Assembly (NCBI GenBank): GCA_018136815.1
Contig: CM030932.1
Span: 1,075,350 to 1,139,349, forward strand
Source: Isochrysis galbana
Lineage: Eukaryota; Haptophyta; Isochrysidales; Isochrysidaceae
DNA length: 64,000 nt
Reading direction: 5' to 3'
This document shows positions 11,435 through 22,182 of this stretch, in pieces; the first letter of the stretch is position 1, and each line of letters opens with the position of its first letter. The notes beneath the pieces are model-generated. The model searched no databases, had not been told where the DNA came from, and worked only from the letters and a program-made list of their open reading frames with translations. A program made the position numbers and the translations under genes.

Positions 11435-11530
11435 AGCCGCCACCTTCCCCGCTTTCCCCCTTCCCCCCTTCTCCTCCCTTCCTCCTTTCCCCCCTTCCTC
11501 TTGTTTTCCCGCGCGCCGCTCCCACTCCAA
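11435..11530. promoter_or_regulatory. Polypurine/polypyrimidine tract upstream of the CNNM-like gene
   Basis: The plus strand is almost purely C/T (CCCCTTCTCCTCCCTTCC) and lies immediately 5' of the minus-strand gene. Similar strand-biased tracts precede other genes here. A promoter role is an inference. Confidence 0.35.
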
Positions 11531-11671
11531 GCCGCCGGCGCGCGGCAATCCCCTCCAGCTAGAGTAGTGGCATCTCCTCTCCAAATACTACTACTCTACT
11601 CTAGAGTAGTCTAAGAGAACAGATTGATTAGGCACTAAATAGTCGAGTAGAGAAGTCAAGTAGGTACAAGG

Positions 11672-11718
11672 TAGTCGTCGTCGTCGTCGTCGACGTCATC
11701 GTCGTCGACGTCATCGTC

Positions 11719-11753
<35 letters not shown>

Positions 11754-11786
11754 ATGGTCATTCATGGTCATGGGTCGTGGGCCGTG

Positions 11787-11833
<47 letters not shown>

Positions 11834-11840
11834 GGTCGTG
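11672..11840 (+). repeat. GTC trinucleotide array
   Basis: A long run of GTC/GTG triplets with interruptions is built from GTCGTCGTC and GTGGTC blocks. The long Ser, Val or Arg open frames across it are trivial products of the repeat. Confidence 0.9.
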
Positions 11841-12790
11841 CCAATTGGATCTGTGGCGACTTCCAATCCGTCACAGCCACGCGTCGAAGGCCCCAACGTC
11901 TAGGAGGTAGAGGTCGTTGTCGAGTACGAGCGCGGGCGATTCCTGCGAGGGGCAGGTCGGCAGGTCGCAGGTCGGTCGGGGTGGTCAGAGGTCAAGGCGG
12001 ACTCCTCTATCTGTGGTCTATGGCCAAGGCAGCCGTGTGCACGCGCTGTGGGGTGCATGGGATGCTCCGCGAGTGACGCCACCCCTGCTCTAGGCACCAG
12101 ATGAAGGTCGGGCGCCCGAGCGCCCGATAGCGCGGACGGATCTCGGCGGTCGGCGGGGGAATCGCGTGTCGCGTGTCATGAAACAACGGACAACGGCCCC
12201 GAAGCCCCGCCCGAAGTAGAAGTAACCTTATCGCTAATCGGTTATCGGCCCCAGGGCACGACCGCCAGTTCTTTACTGTTAGAGCCCCAGCGCGAGTGCA
12301 GAGGGGGGGCAGTAAAATCCACGCACCATTATCCTCGAGAATTTTTCGTGGCGGCAGATGAGCCCCCCGGGAGTTTTTTCTTGGGGCGCTTTGGAGAACG
12401 GTAAAAAGTGCAACAGCTTCCCGAGCATATTACGTAGTGATGTAAATAAACCTTTTAATAGTCTCACCGCACACGCGGCCGTGGACCCTCTACTTTCTAC
12501 TCACGTAGGACAACTTTCTACACCCTCACTCCCCCGCCCCTTCTTCCCCCCGCCATCTGGCGGCTCCCCCCGTGCACTACTAGGGGGATAGATAGGGGTG
12601 AAGGGCTCAGATATGGTCCGGTGGCCCGCGCCTCCCCCCGGTGATCATTCCCCTCCTTCCTCCTGTGTCTCCGAGTGGGCGGCGGCCTCAGCCCCGACTT
12701 ATCCTGTAAACAGGTGCGGGACTTACCTATTTTTCGGTGAGCGGAGCTCTCGCTCCGCCCACCCCCTTCTCCGCGCCCTCTCTCCCCTCT
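11841..12790. other. Intergenic, no gene supported
   Basis: Mixed unique sequence. A block at 12320-12380 (ATTTTTCGTGGCGGCAGATG and following CCCCCCGGGAG) resembles the interior of the TA-flanked elements at 17.73 and 61.2 kb. No coding signal is convincing. Confidence 0.35.
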
Positions 12791-13208
12791 CCTGCGGCAC
12801 GCGCGATGGCGCGCCTGCGGCAGGCCTCCAGCTGCCCCTGGCGACCACTGGAGGCTCCTGGAGGCCAGCTCTGGGGGCAGAGGAGGTTGGGGCTGGGCCC
12901 TGGCCTCCCCTGCCTCTCCCTCGCTGGCGCTCCTGAGCCTCAGGGGCCCCCAATCTGCACCTGTCTGCCTGTCTACCAGGGGGGGAGGGGGGGCTGGAGC
13001 GATGGGCTGGCCGCGAGGGGCGAGGACGAGCGAACTAGGCGTGCCTGTCAGTGCGAGAGTGGGTCAGCAGGGCAGTGGCAGTGGCCTCCTGGCAAGCCAT
13101 CAGGCGTGCCAGGAGGATGGGTGGTTCCTCCCCCACGGCAGGGGAGGAGTGGAGAGAGAGGGGGGCTCGTGACCCCCCATGGACGAACCAAGTATAAACT
13201 TAGTTGGA
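12790..13208 (-). repeat. Hairpin-started non-coding repeat, family 1 (minus copy)
   Basis: On the minus strand it starts AACTAAGTTTATACTTGG (13191-13208 region), then GGGGGTCACGAGCCCCC and the GGAGGAACCACCC, GGCACGCCTGATGG and CCAGCGAGGGAGAGGCAGG blocks. The same blocks occur at 25671-26015 and 59862-60200 on the plus strand. Confidence 0.65.
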
Positions 13209-13216
13209 TATTACGT

Positions 13217-13232
13217 AGTGGTAAATCACCGT
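13217..13232 (-). repeat. Single terminal inverted repeat of the TA-flanked family
   Basis: The sequence CGTTTGATCGCCCTATTA is the reverse of TAGGGCGaTCAAACg, one or two changes from the TAGGGCGGTCAAACAG terminus seen at five other sites. Confidence 0.5.
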
Positions 13233-13650
13233 TTGATCGCCCTATTAGTCGAATGAATCTGAGACTCATGCAGAATCTGAACAGCACATGGCCGGCGCCG
13301 GCCCTTCCTACTTTCTTGGCCCTTTGCCCTATCGGTCTTTTACTCCGTTTACGGCATTGGACACTTTGACATGGTAACCTCAACCAACACACACGAACAC
13401 ACAACAATCATCACTCTTGACAACCCCGACGTCCCCGCACACATGCACGCGACGGCATCCGGAGGTGGGACTGGGCTCATAGCGACGACCTAAATCGCCA
13501 GCACTTCTTTCCTTGGGCCTCCGATGAGTTACCCATTCAGTGGTGCTGCCCACAAGAGCGCAGCACAGCGGAGCCGCCGCAGCGAACCATGGCTTGTCGA
13601 ATCAGACGTATATCGTCCCCCGAATCAGGCATCTCGTCCCCTCTGCATGC

Positions 13651-14901
13651 TCAAGCTTCCTCGGGACTTGCGGTGGGTGTTGGCACCTCTGCCAGACAGA
13701 CATCCTCGGGTCCCTCGGAGAAGCGCTGGCATAATGGAAGGCCACAATTCTTCTCACGCGCACGGAAGCCAATGTAGCAAATATTTGCCATACCCAGCTG
13801 TGCCACCTGCACCGCGGGCTCTGCGATCGAGGTACGCTCGAACGAGGATAGGGAATACTCAGGGAGCTGGGCGCCTTTGCTACGTGTGGTCAGCGTGATC
13901 GTCACGTCTGTTGGTGAGAAGCACCCAATGACTCGCTCAATGAGGTCGGGAGCGCGGAATTTGGGGTCGTTGGTCTCGAAGGACGCATAGGAGAAGGCCG
14001 ACTCGGGCGTGACGTGGACGGTATAGTAATAAGAACCAGCAAGGCCGTTCATGGAGTAGCCGCAGGGTTCGAAGGCCCAGTCGTCGATGAGGACGCCTGC
14101 CATCAGATCGCGCAGCCCACACGATGCTGTCATGGCACAGGCGAGCGCTCCGTCAGGCACTGGTCCCCAGCCGGCAACATCCTTGCCGTCAGGTCCTCGC
14201 TCGAAGCCAAAGAGGGCGCACGCCTCCGCGGACATTCCCTCCATCGCGATTTCAAGAATATCCTCGACCTCAGGGATCACAGCGGGCTGTGCAGAGGGCA
14301 GCATCTTGGCAAGGGTGCTGCCGCCAGCCTTGGCGGCAATCGCCGACTGTACCTCCAGGCTAGGGCTTTCCACGGAGAGCATATGCCACGCGCACCCATT
14401 GGCTGGGCCAACAGTGAGCGACTGCACATCTCCGAATAGGGAGACCAGGTAGTCCCGCTCCTCCTCGTGAGAGCGCGAGGGATAGATCTGCAGGTGCGGA
14501 AACTTGTAGCGCAGGTGGCCGTACTGGAGGAGCTCCATAGATGCGCCCAGGGCCTCCGCCATCTTCAGGAGTCGAGGGATGGCGAGGAGGAGCGTGGTCG
14601 TGCCGCACGTCTTGAGGATGATGCGGAAGGGATACACGAACAGGCTCGACTCAGACAGCAGGTACGCGTCGAAGTCACTGTTGGACTTCTTGTTCAGGAT
14701 CGTGCAAGCGGCGGCGCGAAGCAGCTCAGACCACTCGTCAGATCCGAATCGGCGGAAGCCCTCGGCGTGTGCGCCGCGCGGGCTGAAATAGACCTCGAGT
14801 TTTTTCTCAGGCCCTTCGAACACGTCATCCGAAGTCAGTTCGGGGAAAGGCAGCAGAGCTGCCGCAGCGTCGGGGTTGTCAGCACGCGCAACCATCATCA
14901 T
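13651..14901 (-). CDS. S-adenosylmethionine decarboxylase proenzyme
   Basis: A 416-residue single-exon gene. AdoMetDC makes decarboxylated AdoMet, the aminopropyl donor for spermidine and spermine synthesis, and uses a covalently bound pyruvoyl group made by self-cleavage. The family's signature residues are present: FEGPEKKLEV near the N terminus (substrate pocket), the processing site YLLSESSLFV with Glu84-Ser85 as the expected cleavage pair, the catalytic Cys99 in ILKTCGTT, and the later GYSMNGL (Ser283) and HVTPE (His296) that act in processing and proton transfer. Length and order fit the eukaryotic enzyme. The start is the first of three in-frame ATGs, directly after an in-frame TAG. 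A long C/T-rich tract on the coding strand lies upstream (15100-15400). The last 30 residues are less conserved. The identification is firm. Confidence 0.96.
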   Translation of the reverse strand: MMMVARADNPDAAAALLPFPELTSDDVFEGPEKKLEVYFSPRGAHAEGFRRFGSDEWSELLRAAACTILNKKSNSDFDAYLLSESSLFVYPFRIILKTCGTTTLLLAIPRLLKMAEALGASMELLQYGHLRYKFPHLQIYPSRSHEEERDYLVSLFGDVQSLTVGPANGCAWHMLSVESPSLEVQSAIAAKAGGSTLAKMLPSAQPAVIPEVEDILEIAMEGMSAEACALFGFERGPDGKDVAGWGPVPDGALACAMTASCGLRDLMAGVLIDDWAFEPCGYSMNGLAGSYYYTVHVTPESAFSYASFETNDPKFRAPDLIERVIGCFSPTDVTITLTTRSKGAQLPEYSLSSFERTSIAEPAVQVAQLGMANICYIGFRAREKNCGLPLCQRFSEGPEDVCLAEVPTPTASPEEA

Positions 14902-15832
14902 CTATGATCCTTGTTGAGGACGTTATCGCGAGCCTGGTCGCTTTGTGAGGAAGGCCTGAGGGAAGGGGTTGATCGTGCTGAGCCCTACTCCGCGCCGCGC
15001 GCACCGCAGCGGGCGTGTGCACGCCGCGAGCACGGGGTGGGAGCGTGGGGTGGTCTGCGGCAGCGTGGGGGCCCGTCGCACCATCGCTTCCTCGGATCTC
15101 CAGAGCCGGGGGGAGGGGGGGGGGGGGGGGGGGGGGAGGGCACAGCGCGCGCGGGCGGCGCGGGGGGGGGGAAGGGGGGGGGGGCGCGTGGGGGGGGGGG
15201 GAGAGAAGGGCGGGGAAGGACGCGGGGGGGGGGGGGGAGGGTTTGCATCTACACTGACTGGGCACGTGGCACTTGCCGTGGGGGGGAGAGAGAGAGGCGG
15301 GGGGAGAGAGTGGGAAGAGAGAGAGAGGGGGGGGGAGAGAGAGGGGGAGAGGGAGAGAGAGGGGGGGGGGAGAAGAGAGAGGGAGGCACACAAATAACTG
15401 CCAAGGGATTGTCTGCTTCCGTCCTCTCTCTCTCCGCGGTCTTCCTTCTCGTCTCCACACTACACACTCACTCTCGTGGCAACTCTCCTCGTGTCTTCCC
15501 CCCAATCGAAGGGCCACGGCTGCTCTCATGACTATGTACTCTTCTCCCTCCCTCCCCTCCCTCTCTCTCTCCCCACGGAACCCCCCCCCCCCCCCCTTAC
15601 TCTAGACCTCTGGAGCCGCGGCTTCAGCTCATCGGCGAGGGTTTTGGAAGGCGAGAACAACACCCCCCCCATCCAAGCTTTCTCCGAGTCGGCGGCGCGT
15701 GGGGGGCGGAGGGGGGGGGCCTCGCGGCACACGCTCGAGCCTTTTTAACTCTAGCAGCGCGAGGAGGGGTCCGCATCCGCGATTCGATCCTGCTAGAGTT
15801 GCAGTTCTAAGCTTAGCCCGGTCACTCACCTA
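14902..15832. promoter_or_regulatory. 5' region of the AdoMetDC gene with long G/A (coding strand C/T) tracts
   Basis: From 15107 to 15390 the plus strand is nearly all G and A (poly-G runs, then GAGAGG blocks), so the coding strand is pyrimidine-rich. A second pyrimidine tract on the plus strand lies at 15535-15600. Apparent ORFs through these tracts are low-complexity artefacts. Transcription start and any 5' UTR exon cannot be placed. Confidence 0.35.
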
Positions 15833-16335
15833 GGGCGGTCAAACAGGGGCTTTTTAACGACTAGTAAGGGTTGGGCTGCATTTTTTGACCGTGGCGCGAT
15901 TCCCAATAAAAGTTTATACTTGGTTCGTCCATGGGGGGTCACGAGCCCCCCTCTCTCTCCACTCCTCCCCTGCCAGGCCGCCAACCTCGCAAGACGCTGG
16001 GCGCGATGCAGCATGCTCTCCGCCCGCACAATCATCTCAGAGACGCGCTGGGCGACGCCGAGCGCCCTTCTTGCGGCACTTGCGAAAAAAACAACCAAAC
16101 CTGAGGTTGCACCCTCTTACCTGACGCTCCGAAAATCTTCGCCAAGAAATGGTGCATGGTGCGATGCGCCTCCCCCCTCTCCCCCTCCGTCACGCGCGCT
16201 CACGCTCTACCCGTAAAGAATTGGCGATTGGCGGTCGCGCCCGCGGGGGGATCGGTTCCTTTATATCTTATATCTAAGCTACATTCGGCATTTGTTTCCC
16301 GCCCGATGCCGATGCAGGGCCGTGTCGGGCTGCCG
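15833..16335 (+). repeat. TA-flanked inverted-repeat element, copy A, carrying an inserted family-1 hairpin fragment
   Basis: It begins TAGGGCGGTCAAACAGGG, then GCTTTTTAACGACTAGTAAG and a block ending TGACCGTGGCGCGA. The hairpin fragment AAGTTTATACTTGGTTCG interrupts it at about 15908. From 16140 it resumes with the CCTCCGTCACGCGCGCTCAC block and CTACATTCGGCATTTG to about 16335. The uninterrupted layout is at 17639-17950. Confidence 0.55.
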
Positions 16336-16349
16336 ACAGTCCGACTGTC

Positions 16350-17105
16350 GAGTCGAGCGTTACCGGAGGGCTCTGAGCCACTCCGTCGCGAGCGGCACCG
16401 GCGGCTAGCGCGGCGCCTTGGCCCTCCTCCCCGCCGGGAGTCGGGTGAATGAAATTCTGGATGGGGTCGGGCATCCCCGTTTGGGTGTCTGGACTGGGAA
16501 CGAACGGCGAACGACGGGCTGTGGGCTGTGGGCTGTGGGGCGGTGAGGCGCTCCTAGCGGCCCTAGTGTGATGGTGATGGATAGTAAGAGATTGTTAGAC
16601 CTACAAAGAACTCTTCCCTCAGGGAGGGAGCCTAGGCTGCTAGAGTGCAGCGACGCAGCGAACAACGACGGACAACGAACCTGGGAACGACAGGATACAC
16701 CGACTCACGAACACACCAGAATCATTCACCCAAACCAAGCAAATTATCAAGCAACCACGACCCCAAATCACCGATAGCTCAAAGAGAGAGCGAGAGAGAG
16801 AGAGAGACTCCGTAGCGACGGCCGGAGCGTGTCTCCCTTGTAACTTCCCACGTAGCGGAGAGTCCGAAGGGGAGCGTCATGTCGCGCGACCACGGCGAAC
16901 ACTTCGGATATAGATCGCAACGAGATATCTTCACGACAGAGGAAATCTTGCCGTTGAGCGTGAACCTTCTAGACGCTTCTTCTAACGAACAACCCTGAGT
17001 AGCAACCAAGGGGAAGAAACACCAAAGGGGCCAAGGGCTTGCATGTAGCTTGCATCAAGGGGAAAGATTCCCTCACCTAGGAAGCGAACCTACACCGATC
17101 TCCAA
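16350..17105 (-). repeat. Second copy of the Gag-like element's start and leader
   Basis: The minus strand carries the MPDPIQNFIHPTPGGEEGQ start and then is cut off at about 16340. On the plus strand, 16440-17105 repeats 4020-4670 with few differences, such as a shorter GAGAGA tract. The copy is therefore 3'-truncated relative to the one at 3.3-4.05 kb. Confidence 0.6.
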
Positions 17106-17342
17106 GGGGGTGAGCATACCTGCCGTGCCACCTGATTCGGACCCCATCCACGAGCTGCGGTTGGCGCGTAGTCGGTGAGGTGTGAGGTGGTGAATAGTTT
17201 CGAAGATGGCGCTCAGCGCCGGGCATGTCCCTATGTGGGTAGAAGATTCATTAGTTTGCGCGCATAGGCGGCATAGGGGGTCTCGGTTCGGGAATCGGTT
17301 GTATGTGCTTATTCGGCGGTGCGTTATGTGTTTAAAGTGCAT
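17106..17342 (-). mobile_element. Fragment of a non-LTR ORF2 C terminus (zinc-binding RT tail)
   Basis: The minus-strand frame reads KHITHRRISTYNRFPNRDP followed by LCRLCAQTNESSTHIGTCP. The C-x2-C ... H-x4-C spacing after a basic stretch is typical of the zf-RVT region that ends many non-LTR retrotransposon ORF2 proteins. Upstream RT sequence is not present next to it. Confidence 0.55.
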
Positions 17343-17638
17343 GTGTATGTGTGAGTGTGAGTCTCTCGAGGTGATTTATTAGCGGGGAGGTGTATATGTA
17401 TATGCGGGCCATGTGTTTCCATGTGCCATGTGTCCGAGTCTACCGCTAAACACCATAATGGATAATGGAAAATTACTTACGTAATTTTAATTTCGCTCAA
17501 TATTATGAATTCAACAACGCCTCATCGACACGTAAAACAAAACGTCCGCGTGGTCCTCTTTCGACGTAGTTTGCAGCAGGAGACAGGAGAGTAACCTAGA
17601 GGTTGAGACGACCAAGGTTGGTAGTTTGCAGGAGGAGG

Positions 17639-17950
17639 TAGGGCGGTCAAACAGGGGCTTTTTAACTACTAGTAAGGGTTGGGCTGCATTTTTTGACCGT
17701 GGCGCGAGGCCCAATAAAAAACCTTCAGGGGGGGCCACCTGCCGCCACGAAAATCTTAGCCAGGAAATGGTGCGATTCTCCCCCCCTCCCCCCCCCTCCG
17801 TCACGCGCGCTCACGCTCTACCCGTAAAGAATTGGCGGTCGCGCCCGCGGGGGGATCGATTCCTTTATATCTAAGCTACATTCGGCATTTGATTCCCGCC
17901 CGATGCAGCGCCGTGTCGGGCTGCCGACAGTCCGACCACCCCCTGACCCT
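17639..17950 (+). repeat. TA-flanked inverted-repeat element, copy B
   Basis: It starts TAGGGCGGTCAAACAGGG and matches copy A through the block ending TGACCGTGGCGCGA. It then gives the CGCCACGAAAATCTTAGCC, CGTCACGCGCGCTCACGC and CTACATTCGGCATTTG blocks that bracket the insertion in copy A. The minus-strand copy at 61140-61320 shares the first half. No second terminal repeat is identified. Confidence 0.55.
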
Positions 17951-17989
17951 CTGGCATCATGGCCCGCGCAGCCCACCCAGCTCCTCACA

Positions 17990-18641
17990 GCGCGCGCACG
18001 CGGCTACCCTGGCTGCCGCAGACCCCGCCCTGACCATCCCGACCCGCCCCTCGCAGGATTCGCCCTCACTCGAACTCGGCATCGAGAACCAGGACCAGCT
18101 CACCGACGCGGCCGTCCACGCGTGGCTGACAAGCCTCCGCGTTGAGGCTGCCCTCGCGGCCCTCCTCTGTCTGACAGTGCCAGATTCGGCGCTGATCGAT
18201 GAGGCAAGACCCGTGGGTGGCCTCAGGACGGGCCACGTCGTAGCTCTCTGCGCCGCGGCGAGCAAAAAAGCCCAAGATCTTGCCAGAGCGCCTCACAGCG
18301 CATCTGGCGGGAACCCACCACCCAAAGCAGAAATCATCTTCTGCCGCTGGGTGGTGGGCTTGGCAGGCGGTATTGGGAATCAACCCATACTGCCAATGAC
18401 GCGCGACGGCGCGACGAAAGCGCTCCTGGCACGCGGAGCTCGCGCAGCCAAGGCGCACTCCAAGGTCTTGGCAATACTTGACATGAAGTCAAGGAGAGCC
18501 ATAGACCGCGGAGCCGACGCGGCGTCCGTCGATCTCCGGTGGGCAGCAGAGGCAGAGGGCCTTTGGCGGTCCGCCGCCAAACCTTTCAACATTGGCAAAA
18601 GCGACAGCGGCGACGGGCCAGAGAGTGGGGGAGGCGGCGGT

Positions 18642-18677
<36 letters not shown>

Positions 18678-18844
18678 AGCGGTGGCAATGAGCCTACCCC
18701 ACCGATCCAAGCGGCGGCGCCACTCAGTCCGCGGATAGTTCGCTGGCTGATCGCGTGCGGCACGGCATCACCAGGCTTGCCATTGCGAGCTCTTGCGGGG
18801 GCCATACTGCCACTCACAGTCATAAGTGAGTTCGTTGGCTGTGG
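17990..18844 (+). CDS. Hypothetical Ala-rich ORF with poly-Gly tract, no ATG near start
   Basis: An open frame (no stop from 17832) reads through an Ala/Leu-rich region (DAAVHAWLTSLRVEAALAAL) and a CRWVVGLAGGIGNQPILP segment. It then reaches a 20-plus residue Gly run at 18628-18682 and the 203-bp repeats. I do not recognise it. No in-frame ATG lies before the middle of the frame, so it would need an upstream exon. Its position between repeats makes an element-encoded ORF1 more likely than a host gene. Codon use is consistent with coding up to about 18600. Confidence 0.3.
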
Positions 18845-19729
18845 GTCCGCCATCCGGATGGATCGTCGAAAACGGCCACGCAGCGCGCCCGGCATCGGTT
18901 CGAAGTTGGGCTCTCCGGGCCTCCCTCGGCGACGGCTCAACGTTCAATGGGCTCGGCGGGTGGGTGATTTCGACGAGGGTTCGGCGCGCGGCCTGCCCGA
19001 TTGGCGTGACCATCCGGGTGGGATATGCGTATATGGTATCTGGTGGGGTCCGCCATCCGGATGGATCGTCGAAAACGGCCACGAAGCGCGCCCGGCGTCG
19101 GTTCGAAGTTGGGCTCTCCGGGCCTCCCTCGGCGACGGCTCAACGTTCAATGGGCTCGGCGGGTGGGTGATTTCGACGAGGGTTCGGCGCGCGGCCTGCC
19201 CGATTGGCGTGACCATCCGGGTGGGATATGCGTATATGGTATCTGGTGGGGTCCGCCATCCGGATGGATCGTCGAAAACGGCCACGAAGCGCGCCCGGCG
19301 TCGGTTCGAAGTTGGGCTCTCCGGGCCTCCCTCGGCGACGGCTCAACGTTCAATGGGCTCGGCGGGTGGGTGATTTCGACGAGGGTTCGGCGCGCGGCCT
19401 GCCCGATTGGCGTGACCATCCGGGTGGGATATGCGTATATGGTATCTGGTGGGGTCCGCCATCCGGATGGATCGTCGAAAACGGCCACGAAGCGCGCCCG
19501 GCGTCGGTTCGAAGTTGGGCTCTCCGGGCCTCCCTCGGCGACGGCTCAACGTTCAATGGGCTCGGCGGGTGGGTGATTTCGACGAGGGTTCGGCGCGCGG
19601 CCTGCCCGATTGGCGTGACCATCCGGGTGGGATATGCGTATATGGTATCTGGTGGGGTCCGCCATCCGGATGGATCGTCGAAAACGGCCACGCAGCGCGC
19701 CCGGCATCGGTTCGAAGTTGGGCTTTTTG
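18845..19729 (+). repeat. Tandem array, 203-bp unit, 4.4 copies
   Basis: Units begin GTCCGCCATCCGGATGG at 18845, 19048, 19251, 19454 and 19657 (last one partial), exactly 203 bp apart. Internal units are identical. The first and last share two substitutions (CACGCAGC and GGCATCGG instead of CACGAAGC and GGCGTCGG). Because 203 is not a multiple of three, successive copies fall in different frames, and several frames on both strands stay open. Confidence 0.97.
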
Positions 19730-19744
19730 AGCTTTTGCGATTTT

Positions 19745-19938
19745 AGCGTCTTTTGTCAGTTTTTGATTACGTTTTGTTATGGGGGCCCAAAGGGGGGGGT
19801 CCGGGTCCTAATGGGCCCCGGATATGTGCTAGTTGGGTGTATTTGGAACTTTCTCCCGAAAAAAATCCTTGAATTTCCTCAATTCTGAGATGGTCATTTT
19901 TTCACCCCTTATAAAAAAACACTGTTTGACCGCCCTAG
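19745..19938 (-). repeat. Short TA-flanked inverted-repeat element (MITE-like), copy C
   Basis: On the minus strand it starts TAGGGCGGTCAAACAG and proceeds through a CATCTCAGAATTGAGG block, AACTTTC/GAAAGTT and CACCCAACTAGCACAT to the AAAACGTAATC-AAAA-TGACAAAAGA end. The same order occurs at 33846-34105 (+). Confidence 0.65.
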
Positions 19939-20218
19939 AGGAGGAGGAGAATAACCTAAGGGTTGAGACGACCAAGGTTGGTCCCGCGGCTGCGCCGCGA
20001 ACAGACCCAACTCGCGGCGCGCGACAATGAACACCCGTCAACTACAGATTCACCACCTCTAAAAAAAGTGAACGCGCGTAATATTTACCACCCAGTAGTA
20101 CTTGTAAAGTACAGATCCCTCCCTACTTGGCTGCACTTGCCTTCAGTTCTCTCTGTGTGCTCTCTCTCTACTACTCCTACTAAGTACTAAGTACATATCT
20201 CCACACGATCTATCGCCA

Positions 20219-21926
20219 ATGATGGCTCGCTCGTCGGGCCTCGCGCTGTTCGCGCTGCTGTCGCCCGCGGCTGCCCTGCTTGCGGTCCCCCTGGGGGCTC
20301 GCGTGGTGGCGCAGTGCCATCCGCCCCTCCATGCGCTCTGCGTCCCTGCGCGCGTGCGCCCGCCCCTCGCCTCCGCACGCACGGTCGTGGTGACAGATAT
20401 GGACGAGACGCTGATCTCGAAGAAGAGCACTGGCTACGTGATCAATTTCCTCGTCAAGCTGAGAGCGTTCCGCCTGCTGCTTGTGCCGCTTCTCGCCGCT
20501 GTGAGTGGACCTCGATTCTTCACCCCAGCATCGCGAGCTCGCCTGCGTGCGCAAATCGTGCTGTGGGCCCGCGTTGAGCGTTGGCTGAGTGCGCTCTGGC
20601 TGCGCGCCTGCAGGTATTGATTCCGATCTCGAAGCTCTCGCGTACGTTCGCCGTGCGCGCGATGTACTGGTTTGCCTTCCGCGGCGTAAGGGTGGACAAA
20701 GCAAAGAAAATCGCCGAGGAATTCCTCGCGCCTGAGTATGCTGCTGACTTGCAGGTGCCCCATCTTCGTCGCCCACCCATGCGGTAGCACTTATGCGTGA
20801 TTTACCCGTCGCGTGCTTCGCACGCGTGCGCGTGAGAGCTCTCATAGGGCCTCGACCCGCACTATTGCAGGACCCTGCTGCATCTGCTGTCATGAACGCG
20901 GACGATGCCATCATCATTACTGCATCGCCAGACTTCATGGCTCGGCCATGGCTGGAAAAGTACCTTAAGGTGAGACTTTGCGAGGAGGAGACTCCACAGG
21001 TTGTGGCGACTTTCTTGTGCGGATTTTTGTGTTGATCCTGGACTCGGACCGAATTTCCCTCGCGCCTCGATCGCCAGGTGAAACCAGAGAATGTCTATGG
21101 TGCCGTGCTGGAAGAATCAAGCGGAGGCCGTTTCACTGGGAGAACGATGCAGGTGGCAAAAGCGGAGCCTCCGATGAGGTCGCAGTAGCTCTAACACATG
21201 CTGCACATATACTTGAGGGTCTGTGGCATCTTGCCTGCGGGGGTCTCACAGTCACGCGTTTCGCTGCCGGGGTGCTGCATACGATTCTTAGTGGAGCACA
21301 GCCCACGTCGTTGCGGTCATGGTTGGGAGCAAAGCCCAACTATTGTTATCATTTTGGACCGCGGCAAATTGCGGCTGATAGGTAGCGGCTGATGATCCAT
21401 CATACGTGCTGGCATGATAGCAGTGGCATCGAATTGCTGGCCGCTCGGGTCCATCGAAGTGATCATACAACCGGCCTGTGGCTTAGCTCGTTGGCTCCCT
21501 GCTGACACGTGTACCCCTCCATCTTTGTCGTCAGATCCCAATTGGGGAAGCAAAGGCGGAGTTGTTGCGGAGCAATCCGCTTGCAAACGCGCCGGACACG
21601 ACAACTGTCGGGTACGGTGATCACCCAACGGACCTTCCATTCCTTCAAGTAAGCACCGGCCACTTCATGCCGCGTTTTAATGCTAGAGGTTGCGTCACGC
21701 GTGCTGTCGCCTCAGTCACAAACTGCGCCCCACCGATCCTGTGAAGCTGCCGGGCCTCACGCCTTGCATCGGAAGCTCCACTTTGGATTCCGTGACCTCT
21801 CATCGCAACTTTTATTCTCAGGCGTGCTCGCGCGGAGTCCTAGTTCATGAGCTAGCATCGATTCCAAAAGGCATCGAGTATATTCCCGCTGCTAAATTCA
21901 CAGGCAGCACTCTCCAAAGCCAATGA
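20219..21926 (+). CDS. HAD-superfamily phosphatase, 6 exons, signal-peptide protein
   Basis: Exons 20219-20500, 20614-20754, 20871-20969, 21078-21152, 21535-21648 and 21822-21926 join with all introns GT-AG and phase 0, giving 271 residues. The HAD motifs are in order: motif I VVVTDMDETLIS (nucleophile Asp and second Asp), motif II ITASPDFM, a basic region between GAVLEESSGGRFTG and IPIGEAKAELL for motif III, and motif IV GYGDHPTDLPFL. The pattern 'ITASP ... WLEKYL ... GDxxTDxPFL' is closest to the PSP-like HAD domain found at the N terminus of plant GPAT4/6/8 acyltransferases and related phosphatases, but no acyltransferase domain follows. The N terminus (MMARSSGLALFALLSPAAALLA) is a signal peptide followed by an Arg/Ala-rich stretch, so plastid or secretory targeting is likely. 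The substrate is unknown. The final exon is less certain. Confidence 0.82.
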
Positions 21927-22015
21927 AAGTGTCGTGGCTTGGCTGACATCATGACTTGGCTATGATTTATCAAAGACGTTGCTCATGCTGGCAGGTCAAG
22001 AAATGGGGCGAGAGG

Positions 22016-22182
<167 letters not shown>

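Noticed and set aside
11672..11910. Poly-Val, poly-Ser and poly-Arg ORFs
   Set aside because: Products of the GTC triplet array with no flanking coding signal.
14911..15531. Gly-rich and Pro-rich ORFs upstream of AdoMetDC
   Set aside because: They are read from homopolymer G/C and GAGA tracts on both strands, with no ATG in good context and no domains.
18768..19746. Multiple long ORFs on both strands in the 203-bp array
   Set aside because: They are the same repeat unit read in rotating frames. Openness in several frames at once shows they are not independent genes.
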